Shown here piece by piece: positions 24,085 through 33,207 of a DNA stretch of 64,000 nt (positions are counted from its first letter, which is position 1; each line of letters starts with the position of its first letter). The translations under genes and the position numbers were made by a program. Origin of the DNA: Hoeflea_A sp965228785 (GTDB lineage: Bacteria; Pseudomonadota; Alphaproteobacteria; Rhizobiales; Rhizobiaceae); NCBI GenBank assembly GCA_965228785.1, contig CBDDIF010000001.1:1674001-1738000 (forward strand), read 5' to 3'. The notes beneath the pieces are model-generated. The model had not been told where the DNA came from, did not search any database, and saw only the letters and a list, made by a program, of their open reading frames with translations.

Positions 24085-26016
24085 ATGCACAAGCACCGGG
24101 TTATCGCGGCGATGATGGCCGTCTTTCTGGGGATGACGACCAACGCATCCACCGCGGAGGGTGATGCGGCAGGAAAATTGCTGATCATTTACGATTCATC
24201 CAATTCCATGTGGGGCGAACTGAAAGATCGGACGCGAAAATACGAGGCCGGCCGCGAAGCCTTGGGCAAACTTCTGCAATCGGATCTTGGCGACAGGCAG
24301 GTCGGTTTCCGCGCCTATGGCCATCGACGCAAAGAAGATTGTAGCGATACGGAGCTGATGGTCGGCTTCGCCGATGCCGGTGGTGCCGCCGGGCAGATCA
24401 GCAAGGCTGTCGGCGGGATCACCCCGAGAGGCCGGACGCCCATCACTCACAGCTTGCGGGAGGGATTGAAGGATATCGGTGACGGCGCCGGCGATATCCT
24501 GCTGATCACCGATGGCATCGAGACCTGCGACGCCGATCCCTGCGCCTTGATGGAGGAATGGAAGGCTTCGAAAGTGGACATTCGGGTCCATGTCGTGGGC
24601 GTGGGACTCGATGCTTCGGAACGCGAGGCTGTTGGCTGCATTGCAGCGATTTCCGGCGGACGCTACCTCGATGCCGACTCTGCGGAACGATTTGCAGAAG
24701 CCTTGGGGGAAGTCAGACAGGCCGTTGCCGAACCTCCGGCGAAGAAGCAGCTGAAATCAACGGTTGCCGAAACTGCGAAGCCGAAGAAACCGGACATTGA
24801 AACCTATGAAATCCGACTGATCGGCCGGGACAACCAAGGCAGGGATTACATCATAGCCGGCACCCTGAAAAAGGCTGAGGGCGAGTCGCGCGATATACGC
24901 AGCGACCGCCGCAACACAGTTGAGGGGCCGGGTGATTACGTGATCGAGGCGGGACCGATCCTCGCCGACGGAAGTATCTATGAGCCGGGCAGCCACCCAT
25001 TTGCCGTGGACCCAAACAAGGCCGTGACGGACGTGGTGGTCCCGGTCAAACGGCCGGCCATCGTTACGGCCAATTTCGTGGAAGATGATAAGCCACACCG
25101 CGGGGCGCTGGTCGAAGTCTACGGGGATGGCGAGAAGCTCTTTCACTTTCAGCCAGGCGCTATCGGCAATCGCAGCGAAGTGTTGATGCGGCCTGGTTCC
25201 TACCGGTTTCAGGCGCAACCCAATCCGGACAACAAGCTGACGATCAACGGGTCTGTCAATGCGGGCGAAGAAACGGAATTGCTGTTCCAACTGCTGACAA
25301 CGGTTCGGGCCTATATCAGTTTCAGGCTTCCGAACGGCGAGATCATAAGCCGGAACTCGGAGCTCTGGCAGGACGGTGGCCTTGCTTACGAGGCCCATGG
25401 TCGCAACGGCGCGCTGGTTCGACCGGGCAGCTACGAGATCAGGTCCGACGATTTCCTGCTGCCAGCGACGCCGACCGAGGTTCAGATCAACGAAAAAGAG
25501 CAAGAGGTCATCATCCCGATCGCGGCAGGCTTCATCGAGATTGCCTATGCCGACAGGCCGGAGGATTTCCTGACCAATCCGAGCCGTGCCTGGATCTATC
25601 CGTCGGCAAAAACGAGCTACGCTTACGCGAGATTGAACACGCCGATCGCTGTGGTCCCCGGCAATTATCGGGTCGAGCCGCATGATGCCCTCGGCTACTT
25701 TGACCCTGGCATTCCCTTCGACATAGCCAGCGGAGAGACAGTCAAAGTGCTGATTGAGCCGAAGCCGCTTGGCACGCTGATCGTGACCTACGCACCGTCC
25801 GACGATTATCCGTCAAATCCGGATCGGGCCTTTGCCTCGGCCATGGGCAATCAACCGCTCAAGAACGGGTTCATGCGACCTGGAAGGCCGCTGAAGGTCC
25901 TGCCGGGCCGCTACAGCGTCGCCGGCCGGAAAGGTTTCGACATGGATCCCGCCGAAGTCGAGGTCCGACCGGGGGAAACCACCGAAGTCGTGTTGAAGCT
26001 GAGGCCCCGGGAATAA
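24085..26016 (+). CDS. Secreted vWA-domain protein
   Basis: A 643-residue exported protein. A signal peptide (about 1-23) precedes a vWA domain (about 30-205) with an intact metal site: DSSNS (Asp37, Ser39, Ser41), the Thr in TPITHSLREGL and the Asp in ILLITDGIETCD. Cys pairs in ETCDADPC and AVGCIAAIS suggest periplasmic oxidation. The rest (about 235-640) is beta-rich with repeated short units such as VRPGSYEIRSDDF and VVPGNYRVEPHD, like carboxypeptidase-regulatory or Ig-type modules. It probably binds ligands or proteins outside the cell. AAGGGGGAT gives a ribosome site. A second secreted gene follows 15 bp downstream. Confidence 0.85.
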   Translation: MHKHRVIAAMMAVFLGMTTNASTAEGDAAGKLLIIYDSSNSMWGELKDRTRKYEAGREALGKLLQSDLGDRQVGFRAYGHRRKEDCSDTELMVGFADAGGAAGQISKAVGGITPRGRTPITHSLREGLKDIGDGAGDILLITDGIETCDADPCALMEEWKASKVDIRVHVVGVGLDASEREAVGCIAAISGGRYLDADSAERFAEALGEVRQAVAEPPAKKQLKSTVAETAKPKKPDIETYEIRLIGRDNQGRDYIIAGTLKKAEGESRDIRSDRRNTVEGPGDYVIEAGPILADGSIYEPGSHPFAVDPNKAVTDVVVPVKRPAIVTANFVEDDKPHRGALVEVYGDGEKLFHFQPGAIGNRSEVLMRPGSYRFQAQPNPDNKLTINGSVNAGEETELLFQLLTTVRAYISFRLPNGEIISRNSELWQDGGLAYEAHGRNGALVRPGSYEIRSDDFLLPATPTEVQINEKEQEVIIPIAAGFIEIAYADRPEDFLTNPSRAWIYPSAKTSYAYARLNTPIAVVPGNYRVEPHDALGYFDPGIPFDIASGETVKVLIEPKPLGTLIVTYAPSDDYPSNPDRAFASAMGNQPLKNGFMRPGRPLKVLPGRYSVAGRKGFDMDPAEVEVRPGETTEVVLKLRPRE

Positions 26017-26031
26017 CTGCTGGAGATTTCG

Positions 26032-26760
26032 ATGCTTGCAAGAACAATCGTTTTGGCGATCGGCCTGATGATGGCCGCACCTCTATCGGCAAATGCCGCG
26101 GAGCGATTTCATCCGGTTGAACAGATGTGCATCTGGTACCAGACGGATGGCCAGATGATGAAGGGGCAATCCGTCAGATGCCATCGCAAGTTCGGCCTCG
26201 AATGGTTCGAGATCCAGGAAATGGAAATCGGCATGGCCGGCATCAAGCAAAAGCAGAACAGCCATAATATCGGTATTCGTGACAAGCTTTATGCCATCGA
26301 CAGGGACTCCAAGACGGGGACGGAGTCGATCAATCCGATGTTTGCGCCCATGCAACAGGCGATCAGCCGCAACGGCTCAAGTGCCGAGGCGATCGGCAAT
26401 GCCTTCATCAGCGCGATGCAGTTTCGGCCAACCGGTCAATCGAAGACCATCGCGGGGCAGCCTTGCGACGTTTACGCGTCTCCAGCCACCGGAACTGCAT
26501 GCTTGGGCGAAAACGGCACGCTCATGCTGGAGCAAAGCATGATGGGCAACGTCCAGACCGCCACAAAAGTAGCCATTGGCGAGGATGGAGGAGATGACAA
26601 TTACACGCTTTACCAGCGAGTGAATCTGCGCCAGGGCATCGACTTGTCAAACGGCCTCAACCTGCAAGACCTGATGCGCCAGGGCGGGGGCGGTCAGGGT
26701 GGCGCGCCGCAGATGCCGGCGGGTGTGCAGGATCTGATCAAACAATTGCAGAATCAGTAG
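26032..26760 (+). CDS. Secreted protein of unknown function, partner of vWA protein
   Basis: A 242-residue protein with a signal peptide (about 1-22, ending ANA). I do not recognise a family with certainty; the layout of a beta-rich mid-region, a CxxY-like QPCDVYASP segment and TACLGENG resembles uncharacterised DUF4412-type exported proteins. Two Cys pairs are visible (MCIWY/VRCHRKF and QPCDVY/TACLGE), probably disulphide-bonded. The C-terminus is Gly/Gln-rich (GGGGQGGAP) and ends in a short helix. It lies 15 bp after the vWA gene on the same strand, so both are likely co-exported. It is tail-to-tail with the GGDEF gene, overlapping by 7 bp. Confidence 0.6.
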   Translation: MLARTIVLAIGLMMAAPLSANAAERFHPVEQMCIWYQTDGQMMKGQSVRCHRKFGLEWFEIQEMEIGMAGIKQKQNSHNIGIRDKLYAIDRDSKTGTESINPMFAPMQQAISRNGSSAEAIGNAFISAMQFRPTGQSKTIAGQPCDVYASPATGTACLGENGTLMLEQSMMGNVQTATKVAIGEDGGDDNYTLYQRVNLRQGIDLSNGLNLQDLMRQGGGGQGGAPQMPAGVQDLIKQLQNQ

Positions 26761-27713
26761 GCCGGGCGAGTTGCCGATGCGGCAGGCTGAGCAGCGAGAT
26801 CGCCGTTGGTAAGATCCAACGAGTCGCAGAATTCGGCAACAACGCGGTTTCGCCCCTCGGATTTGGCCCGGTAGAGCATACGGTCCGCAGCCCGTATCAG
26901 GGCACGGCCGTCCGGCGTGCCGGCATCGACCTCGACGAGCCCGAAACTGGCGGTAAACCGGATCGTTCCTTCTTCGGTCACGACTTCTTGCGCACGAATG
27001 GTCGCAAGGACTCTTTCGCAAGCGATCCTGGCATTGGTTGCCGTCGTGTTTGGAAACAGCAGGGCGAACTCCTCGCCACCCAGCCGCGCGACGCCGTCAA
27101 AAGTCCGCAATTCATGAACCAGAAGCTTGCCGAGGGCGCACAGAACCATGTCACCGGCATCATGGCCGAAGGTGTCGTTGACGTGTTTGAAGTGGTCAAT
27201 GTCGAGCAGCGCCAGCGACAGCGGCGTGCCGTAGCGGCGACACCGGTCGAGTTCCTTGCCCAGCGTTTCGCTGAAATGACGCCGGTTGGCCAGGCCGGTC
27301 AAATCGTCTGTGCGAGACTGTGTCTGCAACTGGCGGCAGGCTCGGTCGAACTCGCGAATGCTGATCATCGCCAGCGGCCTGCTGTTCTGAAGAACCGGCA
27401 TATGGCGGATGCGTTTTTCATTCATGATCGCAAGCGTTTCGACGACATTGTCCTCCGGTGTGCAACTGATGACCTTGCGTGTCATGGCTTCGCGGACCGG
27501 CCGGGTCACAGCAGCGTCGCGGAATTCGCTGACTGCGCGCACGAGATCTCGCTCCGAAATCAATCCGACAAGATCAGCGTCGTCGTCCACAACCAGAACC
27601 GCACCAATGTTGTGAAGCCGCAAAAGATCGGCGAGATCGAGCAACGATTGCTCTGGCCCGATGCACACCACGTCATGAGGCCGCTTGTCGGCCAACAATT
27701 CCCGAATCAACAT
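26754..27713 (-). CDS. CBS-pair diguanylate cyclase (GGDEF)
   Basis: A 319-residue cytoplasmic protein with two CBS motifs (about 5-125, including VLVVDDDADLVGLISERDLVRAV and IRHMPVLQNSRPLAMISIRE) followed by a GGDEF domain (about 130-300). The active site is GGEEF (212-216), a permitted variant, and the inhibitory site RxxD (Arg203-Asp206) lies five residues before it, so product inhibition is expected. It makes cyclic di-GMP; CBS pairs usually bind adenine nucleotides, so the enzyme may link c-di-GMP to energy state. No EAL or HD-GYP partner lies nearby. The ATG at 27713 begins LIRELLADK; an in-frame start at 27728 is possible. Confidence 0.9.
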   Translation of the reverse strand: MLIRELLADKRPHDVVCIGPEQSLLDLADLLRLHNIGAVLVVDDDADLVGLISERDLVRAVSEFRDAAVTRPVREAMTRKVISCTPEDNVVETLAIMNEKRIRHMPVLQNSRPLAMISIREFDRACRQLQTQSRTDDLTGLANRRHFSETLGKELDRCRRYGTPLSLALLDIDHFKHVNDTFGHDAGDMVLCALGKLLVHELRTFDGVARLGGEEFALLFPNTTATNARIACERVLATIRAQEVVTEEGTIRFTASFGLVEVDAGTPDGRALIRAADRMLYRAKSEGRNRVVAEFCDSLDLTNGDLAAQPAASATRPAY

Positions 27714-27790
27714 GATGTGAATCCCCAATGCCGTTCACGGGCATGGGTATCGGATCATGGTAAACAGCCCGTTCACACAGACCATTATGG

Positions 27791-27815
27791 CGGGAATGTC
27801 CGGTTCACATTCCCG
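27791..27815. repeat. Inverted repeat between korB and GGDEF gene
   Basis: CGGGAATGT (27791-27799) and ACATTCCCG (27807-27815) form a perfect 9-bp stem with a 7-base loop. It lies 77 bp after the korB stop, on the same strand sense as the following GGDEF gene. No T run follows on either strand, so it is a weak terminator candidate; it may be an operator or an mRNA-stabilising hairpin. Confidence 0.4.
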
Positions 27816-27891
27816 TGAATGCCATTTTTGGTTGAGCGGCATCGCGGTCAGCCGCTCCTGACTGCTGATGAACCGAGATTGGCTCGCTACG

Positions 27892-28893
27892 CTATGCGTC
27901 GACTTTCCAGCTGAAACCGGCCCGCATGACGTCGCTGAGCCTGCGCCGTTTGCCGTCGCCTGCGTTGTCTGCCGCGTTGGCGTAAACGGGTCCAGGATTG
28001 TCATAGAGCACGCCGGTCGCCATCGGAAAATCGGGGTTTTCCATCCGGGCGAGGGCAACCGCCAGGTTGTGGTTGGTCGCGTCATGAACCAGCGGGTCGC
28101 CGCCGCCGGGCAGATCGATGGTCTTTAAGCCCAGCGTGGCCGGGTCGAAGCCGATGCCGCGGCTGCCGTCCTTGCCGTAGACCAGCGGCTGGCCAGGTTC
28201 GGCCTGGAGCTGGTTCTCGGCGACGTTCGCCTTGGCGGTGAAACCCTCGAACACATCCTCGTTGTAGACGATGCAGTTCTGGAAGATCTCGACAAAAGCA
28301 GCACCCGGATGGTGGTAGGCCGCCTTGAGAATTTCGCTCAACTGTTTGATCTGGGTATCGACTCCGCGGGCGACGAAGCGCGCGCCGCAACCCAGAGCGA
28401 AACGCGCCGGATCGACCGGATTGTCGATGCTGCCATCGGGCGTGGAGGGCGAGCGGGTTGCGACGTGTGAGGTCGGTGAATACTGACCCTTGGTCAGCCC
28501 GTAGGTCTCGTTGTTGAAAAGCAGCACCTGGCAGTTGAGGTTTCGCCGCAGGACATGCAGCAGGTGATTGCCACCGATCGACAGGCCGTCTCCGTCGCCG
28601 GTGATGATCCATACGTCGAGATCGGGATTGGCCAGCAGCATACCAGTGGCGACCGCCGGTGCGCGGCCGTGGATCGTGTGAAAGCCGTAAGTGTCGATGT
28701 AATAGGGGAAGCGCGACGAGCATCCGATGCCTGATACAAAGACAGTGTTTTCGCGCCGGGCGCCGATGTCGGCAAGCACGGCCCGCACCGCCTTGAGAAC
28801 CGCGTAGTCACCACAGCCCGGGCACCAGCGGACCTCCTGGTCCGTGGCAAAATCGGCGGCCGTCAGGCCGGAGGATTCGACATGTTCATTCAT
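27892..28893 (-). CDS. korB: 2-oxoacid:ferredoxin oxidoreductase beta subunit
   Basis: The 333-residue beta subunit binds thiamine diphosphate and the redox centre. Visible are CPGCGDY at residue 24, the TPP/Mg segment GDGDGLSIGGNH (about 100-110) and NNETYGLTKGQ. Together with the alpha subunit upstream it oxidises 2-oxoglutarate (or a related 2-oxoacid) to an acyl-CoA using ferredoxin, an anaerobic-type or CO2-linked alternative to the 2-oxoglutarate dehydrogenase complex. Its ATG overlaps the end of korA by 8 bp, so the subunits are made together. No ferredoxin or delta subunit lies beside it. Confidence 0.92.
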   Translation of the reverse strand: MNEHVESSGLTAADFATDQEVRWCPGCGDYAVLKAVRAVLADIGARRENTVFVSGIGCSSRFPYYIDTYGFHTIHGRAPAVATGMLLANPDLDVWIITGDGDGLSIGGNHLLHVLRRNLNCQVLLFNNETYGLTKGQYSPTSHVATRSPSTPDGSIDNPVDPARFALGCGARFVARGVDTQIKQLSEILKAAYHHPGAAFVEIFQNCIVYNEDVFEGFTAKANVAENQLQAEPGQPLVYGKDGSRGIGFDPATLGLKTIDLPGGGDPLVHDATNHNLAVALARMENPDFPMATGVLYDNPGPVYANAADNAGDGKRRRLSDVMRAGFSWKVDA

Positions 28894-30748
28894 CGTTTGT
28901 CTCCACGCGGGACAGGATCGCGTCCTCGATTTCTTGCACCTGGAACGGCCGGCCGGTCATCTTGGAAAGCCCCTCGGCGTGGGCACAACCCTCGGCTCGC
29001 AACAATCGAACCAATTGGCCGTCATTCATTTCCGGCACCAGAACGCGCTTGAACCCGGACAGAAGTTCCTCCTGGTTGGCGGCAAACGGACGCAAATGGC
29101 GGAGATGAATGTGCGACACGCTGGCACCGCGGGCGCGCATGTTGGTGACGGCCCGGGAGATGGGCCCATAGGTGGATCCCCAGCCGACTATCGCCAGGTC
29201 GCCTTGTGCCTCGCCCTGGTCGGGTTCGAGAGGCTGGATGGTCTTGGCGATGCCTGCGACCTTGGCGGCCCGAACGTCAGTCATCTTCTGGTGGTTGTCC
29301 GGCTCATAGGAGATGTGGCCGCTGTCGAAATCCTTTTCGATGCCGCCGACGCGGTGCTCGCAGCCCGGTGTGCCGGGAACGGCCCAGACGCGCGCCAGCG
29401 TCTCGGGATCGCGCAAATAGGGATTGAAGCCTTCCGGGTCCGTATGGTTTCCCGCCTTGATGCGCGGCATGGCGTCGATATCGGGAAGCGCGAAGGGTCC
29501 GGACGTGTTGGCGACGAAACCATCGGATAGCAGGATGACCGGCGTCATATAGGTCAGCGCGATCCGTGCGGCTTCCACGGCCATTTCGAAACACTCGGCC
29601 GGAGACCCGGCGGCCAGAACCGGCAACGGGCTCTCGCCGTGCCGACCATAGAGCGCCTGGTTGAGGTCCGACTGTTCGGTCTTGGTGGGCATGCCGGTCG
29701 ATGGACCGGCCCGTTGCGTGTTGACGATGACCAGCGGCAGTTCGGCGGAGACGGCCAGACTCATCGCCTCCTGCTTCAATGCGATGCCCGGTCCGGAGCT
29801 CGATGTCACACCAAGACCGCCGGCGTAGGCGACGCCGAGTGCGGCGCAGATCGCGGCAATCTCGTCTTCGGCCTGAAAGGTTTTGACGCCGAGATCGGAC
29901 AGCCGCGCCAACGTGTGCAGGAGCGGCGAGGCGGGGGTAATCGGGTAGGAGGCAAACACCAGGTCGCGGCCCGACAGTTCGCTGGCTGCCGCCAGTCCCC
30001 AGGCCAGTGCTTCGTAGCCGGTGGCGAAGCTGTAGACCCCGGGTTCAGGGTCGATGCGCGCGACATGGAAACCCCGGGCCTCGACCGTCTCGCCATAGGC
30101 ATGGCCGGCATTGAGGGCGGCTACGTTGGCAGCGGCGATCTCCGGGCTCTTGCCGAACTTGCGGTTGAGCCAGTCCACCGTGGGTTGGCGATCGCGTTCA
30201 AACATCCAGTAGACCAGGCCAAGCGCCCAGAAGTTCTTGCAGCGCATCGAGGCCTTGCGGTTGAGACCGCTGTCGGCAACGCTTTCGAGCGTCAGCTTGG
30301 ATATGTCGGGTGCCATCACCTGGTAGTCGTCCAGGGTTCCGTCCTCGAGTGGTGAGGTCTCGTAGCCGGCGCGCTGGATATTGCGCTCGGTGAAGGCGCC
30401 CTGATCGATCAGCACCGTGCCGCCCTTGCGCAGCATATCCAGGTTGGTCTTCAGCGCGGCCGGATTGAACGCGACCAGCATGTCAGCGGCGTCGCCAATG
30501 GTCTTGATCGGCCGGCCACCGAAGTGGATCTGGTAGGCCGAAACACCATAGGTCGTGCCGACCGGTGCACGAACTTCGGAAGGGTATTCGGGAAAGGTCC
30601 CGAGATCGTTTTCCGACAGCGCGCTCGCCAACCCGAGTTGGGAGCCGATCACCTGAATACCGTCACCCGAATCGCCGGCAAGCCGCACGACGACCGTTTC
30701 GACCGATTGCCGCTCCGATTCAGCGGCGGATTTCAATTGTGTGTCCAT
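28886..30748 (-). CDS. korA: 2-oxoacid:ferredoxin oxidoreductase alpha (fused gamma-alpha) subunit
   Basis: The 620-residue product contains the gamma-type domain at the N-terminus (VVVRLAGDSGDGIQVIGSQLG, about 20-40, glycine-rich) fused to the TPP-dependent alpha domain (SRDLVFASYPITPASPLLHT near 257 and SSSGPGIALKQEAMSLAV near 303). This fused gamma-alpha arrangement is normal for KorA in alphaproteobacteria. It binds substrate and cofactor with KorB in the cytoplasm. The gene precedes korB with an 8-bp overlap. The true substrate could be another 2-oxoacid, but 2-oxoglutarate is the common one. It is divergent from the GMC oxidoreductase. Confidence 0.92.
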   Translation of the reverse strand: MDTQLKSAAESERQSVETVVVRLAGDSGDGIQVIGSQLGLASALSENDLGTFPEYPSEVRAPVGTTYGVSAYQIHFGGRPIKTIGDAADMLVAFNPAALKTNLDMLRKGGTVLIDQGAFTERNIQRAGYETSPLEDGTLDDYQVMAPDISKLTLESVADSGLNRKASMRCKNFWALGLVYWMFERDRQPTVDWLNRKFGKSPEIAAANVAALNAGHAYGETVEARGFHVARIDPEPGVYSFATGYEALAWGLAAASELSGRDLVFASYPITPASPLLHTLARLSDLGVKTFQAEDEIAAICAALGVAYAGGLGVTSSSGPGIALKQEAMSLAVSAELPLVIVNTQRAGPSTGMPTKTEQSDLNQALYGRHGESPLPVLAAGSPAECFEMAVEAARIALTYMTPVILLSDGFVANTSGPFALPDIDAMPRIKAGNHTDPEGFNPYLRDPETLARVWAVPGTPGCEHRVGGIEKDFDSGHISYEPDNHQKMTDVRAAKVAGIAKTIQPLEPDQGEAQGDLAIVGWGSTYGPISRAVTNMRARGASVSHIHLRHLRPFAANQEELLSGFKRVLVPEMNDGQLVRLLRAEGCAHAEGLSKMTGRPFQVQEIEDAILSRVETNDE

Positions 30749-30943
30749 GGACTGCTTACTGCCCCTCGGGCTCGCAAACGCCGCGGCCCTTCCAAAGACG
30801 GGTTATAGCGCAGCAGCGTGGGCAAGAGTACAGGCAAAAAGCTGATATCGGCTTTCGATTCGCGAAACTGGACACTCGCTCAAAACTGGTGTCCTTTTTC
30901 CACGAGCCGGCAATCAGTGTGCGCGTGGCGCCGGGAGGTTCGA

Positions 30944-32560
30944 GTGGGTTACGACTACGTCGTGGTTGGTGGCGGTTCTGCGGGGGCGGTTCTGGCTTCG
31001 CGCCTCAGTGAGGATCCGGATATCAGCGTATGCCTGTTGGAGGCGGGTGGTGATGGCAAGGGGTTGTTGATCCGCATGCCAGTTGCCGGAATTTCCATGC
31101 TGCCGGGCCGTCCCAGGATCAACAACTGGGCCTATGAAACGGTTCCCCAGCCTGGCCTCAACGGGCGCCGCGGCTATCAGCCGCGTGGTCGGATGCTGGG
31201 TGGGTCCAGCGCGATGAATGCCATGCTTTATGTGCGCGGCCACCAAAGTGACTATGACGGCTGGGCGGACCTCGGATGCGATGGCTGGTCTCACGCAGAG
31301 GTGCTGCCGTTTTTCAAACGGGCGGAGAACAACGCGTGGGGCGGCGATGATCTGCATGGTGAAGACGGCCCGCTCAGCGTGTGTGACCAGCAAGCGCCAC
31401 GAGCCGTCTCGCGTGCCTTTGTCGAAGCGGCACGTGAACATCAGATTCCGGTTAACGGGGATTTCAATGGAGCGACGCAGGAAGGCGTCGGCCTCTTCCA
31501 GGTGACCCAGTTTCACGACGATCAGCGGCGCGGGGAACGGTGTTCCACGGCCGCAGCCTATCTGCATCCCCATACAAACCGCGGCAATCTGAACATCATC
31601 ACCGGTGCCCATGTCTGTCGGGTGCTGTTTGACGGCAAGCGGGCGACCGGCGTCGTCTACCGGCAGGGTGGAACTGAAAAAACGGTTGAGGCGCGGCGTG
31701 AGGTTGTTCTTTGTGGTGGTGCCTTCGCGTCTCCGCAATTGCTGATGCTGTCCGGTGTCGGTCGCGCGGACGAACTCAAACAGCATGGAATTCAGGTTGT
31801 GCACGATCTACCCGGAGTGGGCCGGAACCTGCAGGATCACCCGGATTTCATTCTCACCTACAAGTCGAAGTCCAAGGACCTCGCTGGTATCGGCGCCGCG
31901 GGAACGGTGGCGCTTATCCGCCATATTCTGCAATGGCGTCGGGACGGTGGCGGCATGATGGCAAGTCCTCTGGCCGAAGCCGGTGCGTTCATCCGAACGG
32001 ATCCTTCGCAAGAAAGGCCCGATATCCAACTGCATTTCGTCATATCGATGATCGGCAATCACGCCCGAACCATCCGCTTCGGCTATGGCTATTCCTGCCA
32101 TGTCTGTGTTTTGCGGCCGGATTCGAGAGGCGAGGTCCGACTGGCCTCGGCCGACCCGATGGCAGGTCCGGTTATCGACCCGCAGTTTCTTTCCGATCGG
32201 CGCGACGTTAAGGCGTTGATCAGGGGCGCAAAGCTGACCCGGTCCATTCTCGAAGCGACGGCGATGGATCCCTATCGGGGTAAGGAGCTCCACACAAAGG
32301 ACGGGATGAGCGATGCGGAATGGGAAAGCCACATCCGCGACCGTGCCGATACGATCTATCATCCGGTCGGCACTTGCAAAATGGGAGTAGACGCCGAGGC
32401 CGTCGTCGATCCGAGGCTTCGTGTGCACGGCCTCGAAGCGTTGCGAGTGGTCGATGCCTCGATCATGCCGACGCTGATCGGTGGCAACACCAATGCGCCG
32501 ACGATCATGTTTGCCGAGAAGGCTGCTGACATGATCCGCGATGACCGGAACGCTGGCTGA
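30944..32560 (+). CDS. GMC family FAD-dependent oxidoreductase (choline dehydrogenase-like)
   Basis: A 538-residue GMC oxidoreductase. The N-terminal FAD fold is GYDYVVVGGGSAGAVLASRL with Glu in LLEAGG, followed by GRMLGGSSAMNAMLYVRG, and the C-terminal GMC domain ends with HPVGTCKMG, carrying a catalytic His, and PTLIGGNTNAPTIMFAEKAA. It oxidises a primary or secondary alcohol; homology does not fix the substrate. I chose the GTG at 30944 because GGGAGG lies five bases upstream and the FAD motif begins right after it; the longer frame from 30818 adds an unlikely leader. It is divergent from korA. Confidence 0.9.
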   Translation: MGYDYVVVGGGSAGAVLASRLSEDPDISVCLLEAGGDGKGLLIRMPVAGISMLPGRPRINNWAYETVPQPGLNGRRGYQPRGRMLGGSSAMNAMLYVRGHQSDYDGWADLGCDGWSHAEVLPFFKRAENNAWGGDDLHGEDGPLSVCDQQAPRAVSRAFVEAAREHQIPVNGDFNGATQEGVGLFQVTQFHDDQRRGERCSTAAAYLHPHTNRGNLNIITGAHVCRVLFDGKRATGVVYRQGGTEKTVEARREVVLCGGAFASPQLLMLSGVGRADELKQHGIQVVHDLPGVGRNLQDHPDFILTYKSKSKDLAGIGAAGTVALIRHILQWRRDGGGMMASPLAEAGAFIRTDPSQERPDIQLHFVISMIGNHARTIRFGYGYSCHVCVLRPDSRGEVRLASADPMAGPVIDPQFLSDRRDVKALIRGAKLTRSILEATAMDPYRGKELHTKDGMSDAEWESHIRDRADTIYHPVGTCKMGVDAEAVVDPRLRVHGLEALRVVDASIMPTLIGGNTNAPTIMFAEKAADMIRDDRNAG

Positions 32561-32650
32561 CCCCGGCTTCAGCCGTCACTTTGATGGCAAAGTCCGAATT
32601 GATTGATCGCGCTCAAGGACAAAAGGGCAATCACGTGGTTTGATTGTCCC

Positions 32651-33148
32651 ATGGCCGCAAAAACAAAACAGCAGCTCATCGAGCTGTCCGAGAAGGAATT
32701 CGACAAACTGCACGCCAGTCTTGATGGTGTCGGCGAGGATCTGGCGACAACGCTGCATCCCAAAGACGGCATATCGATCAAGGACACGGTGCTGCACCGA
32801 GTTCACTGGATTCACCTCTTTCTGGGTTGGTATCGCGACGGCGCCGCCGGCAAGGCGGTGAGCACGCCAGCGCCCGGTTACAAATGGAACCAACTCAAGG
32901 AATACAACTCCAAAATCCGAGCGGAGACCGCCGATGTCACCTGGACAACGGCTCTGAGCCGGCTCGAGCAAGCCCATCGTGAGCTGATGGATCTGCTTGC
33001 GAGCCTGAGCGAGATTGAGCTTTATGGACCGAAGAAATACGACTGGACCAACACCTGGACGATCGGCCGTTGGGCCGAAGCCTCCGGGCCAAGCCACTAC
33101 CGTTCGGCGGTAAAATATATCCGAGCCTTGAAGAGAAGCGTCGCCTGA
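32651..33148 (+). CDS. ClbS/DfsB family four-helix-bundle protein
   Basis: A 165-residue protein of the DinB-like ClbS/DfsB family, starting MAAKTKQQLIELSEKEFDKL and containing HPKDGISIKDTVLHRVHWIHLFLGWY, with His residues typical of the fold. The family includes colibactin self-resistance protein ClbS and has cyclopropane hydrolase activity in some members. No colibactin-like cluster is present here, so the role is likely general detoxification. The ATG at 32651 is preferred over an earlier one at 32603. Confidence 0.82.
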   Translation: MAAKTKQQLIELSEKEFDKLHASLDGVGEDLATTLHPKDGISIKDTVLHRVHWIHLFLGWYRDGAAGKAVSTPAPGYKWNQLKEYNSKIRAETADVTWTTALSRLEQAHRELMDLLASLSEIELYGPKKYDWTNTWTIGRWAEASGPSHYRSAVKYIRALKRSVA

Positions 33149-33179
33149 CGCCCGACCGAACTATTCGGGCAGGCGTCAG
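33145..33179 (+). terminator. Hairpin at the end of the ClbS-like gene
   Basis: CTGACGCC (33145-33152) and GGCGTCAG (33172-33179) form a perfect 8-bp stem, extended inward by CCGA/TCGG with a small bulge. It overlaps the TGA stop and lies at the 3' end of the gene. No T tract follows, so termination by this hairpin alone is uncertain. Confidence 0.4.
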
Positions 33180-33207
33180 ACTACGCAGTATCGCTAAATC
33201 AGCGGCT

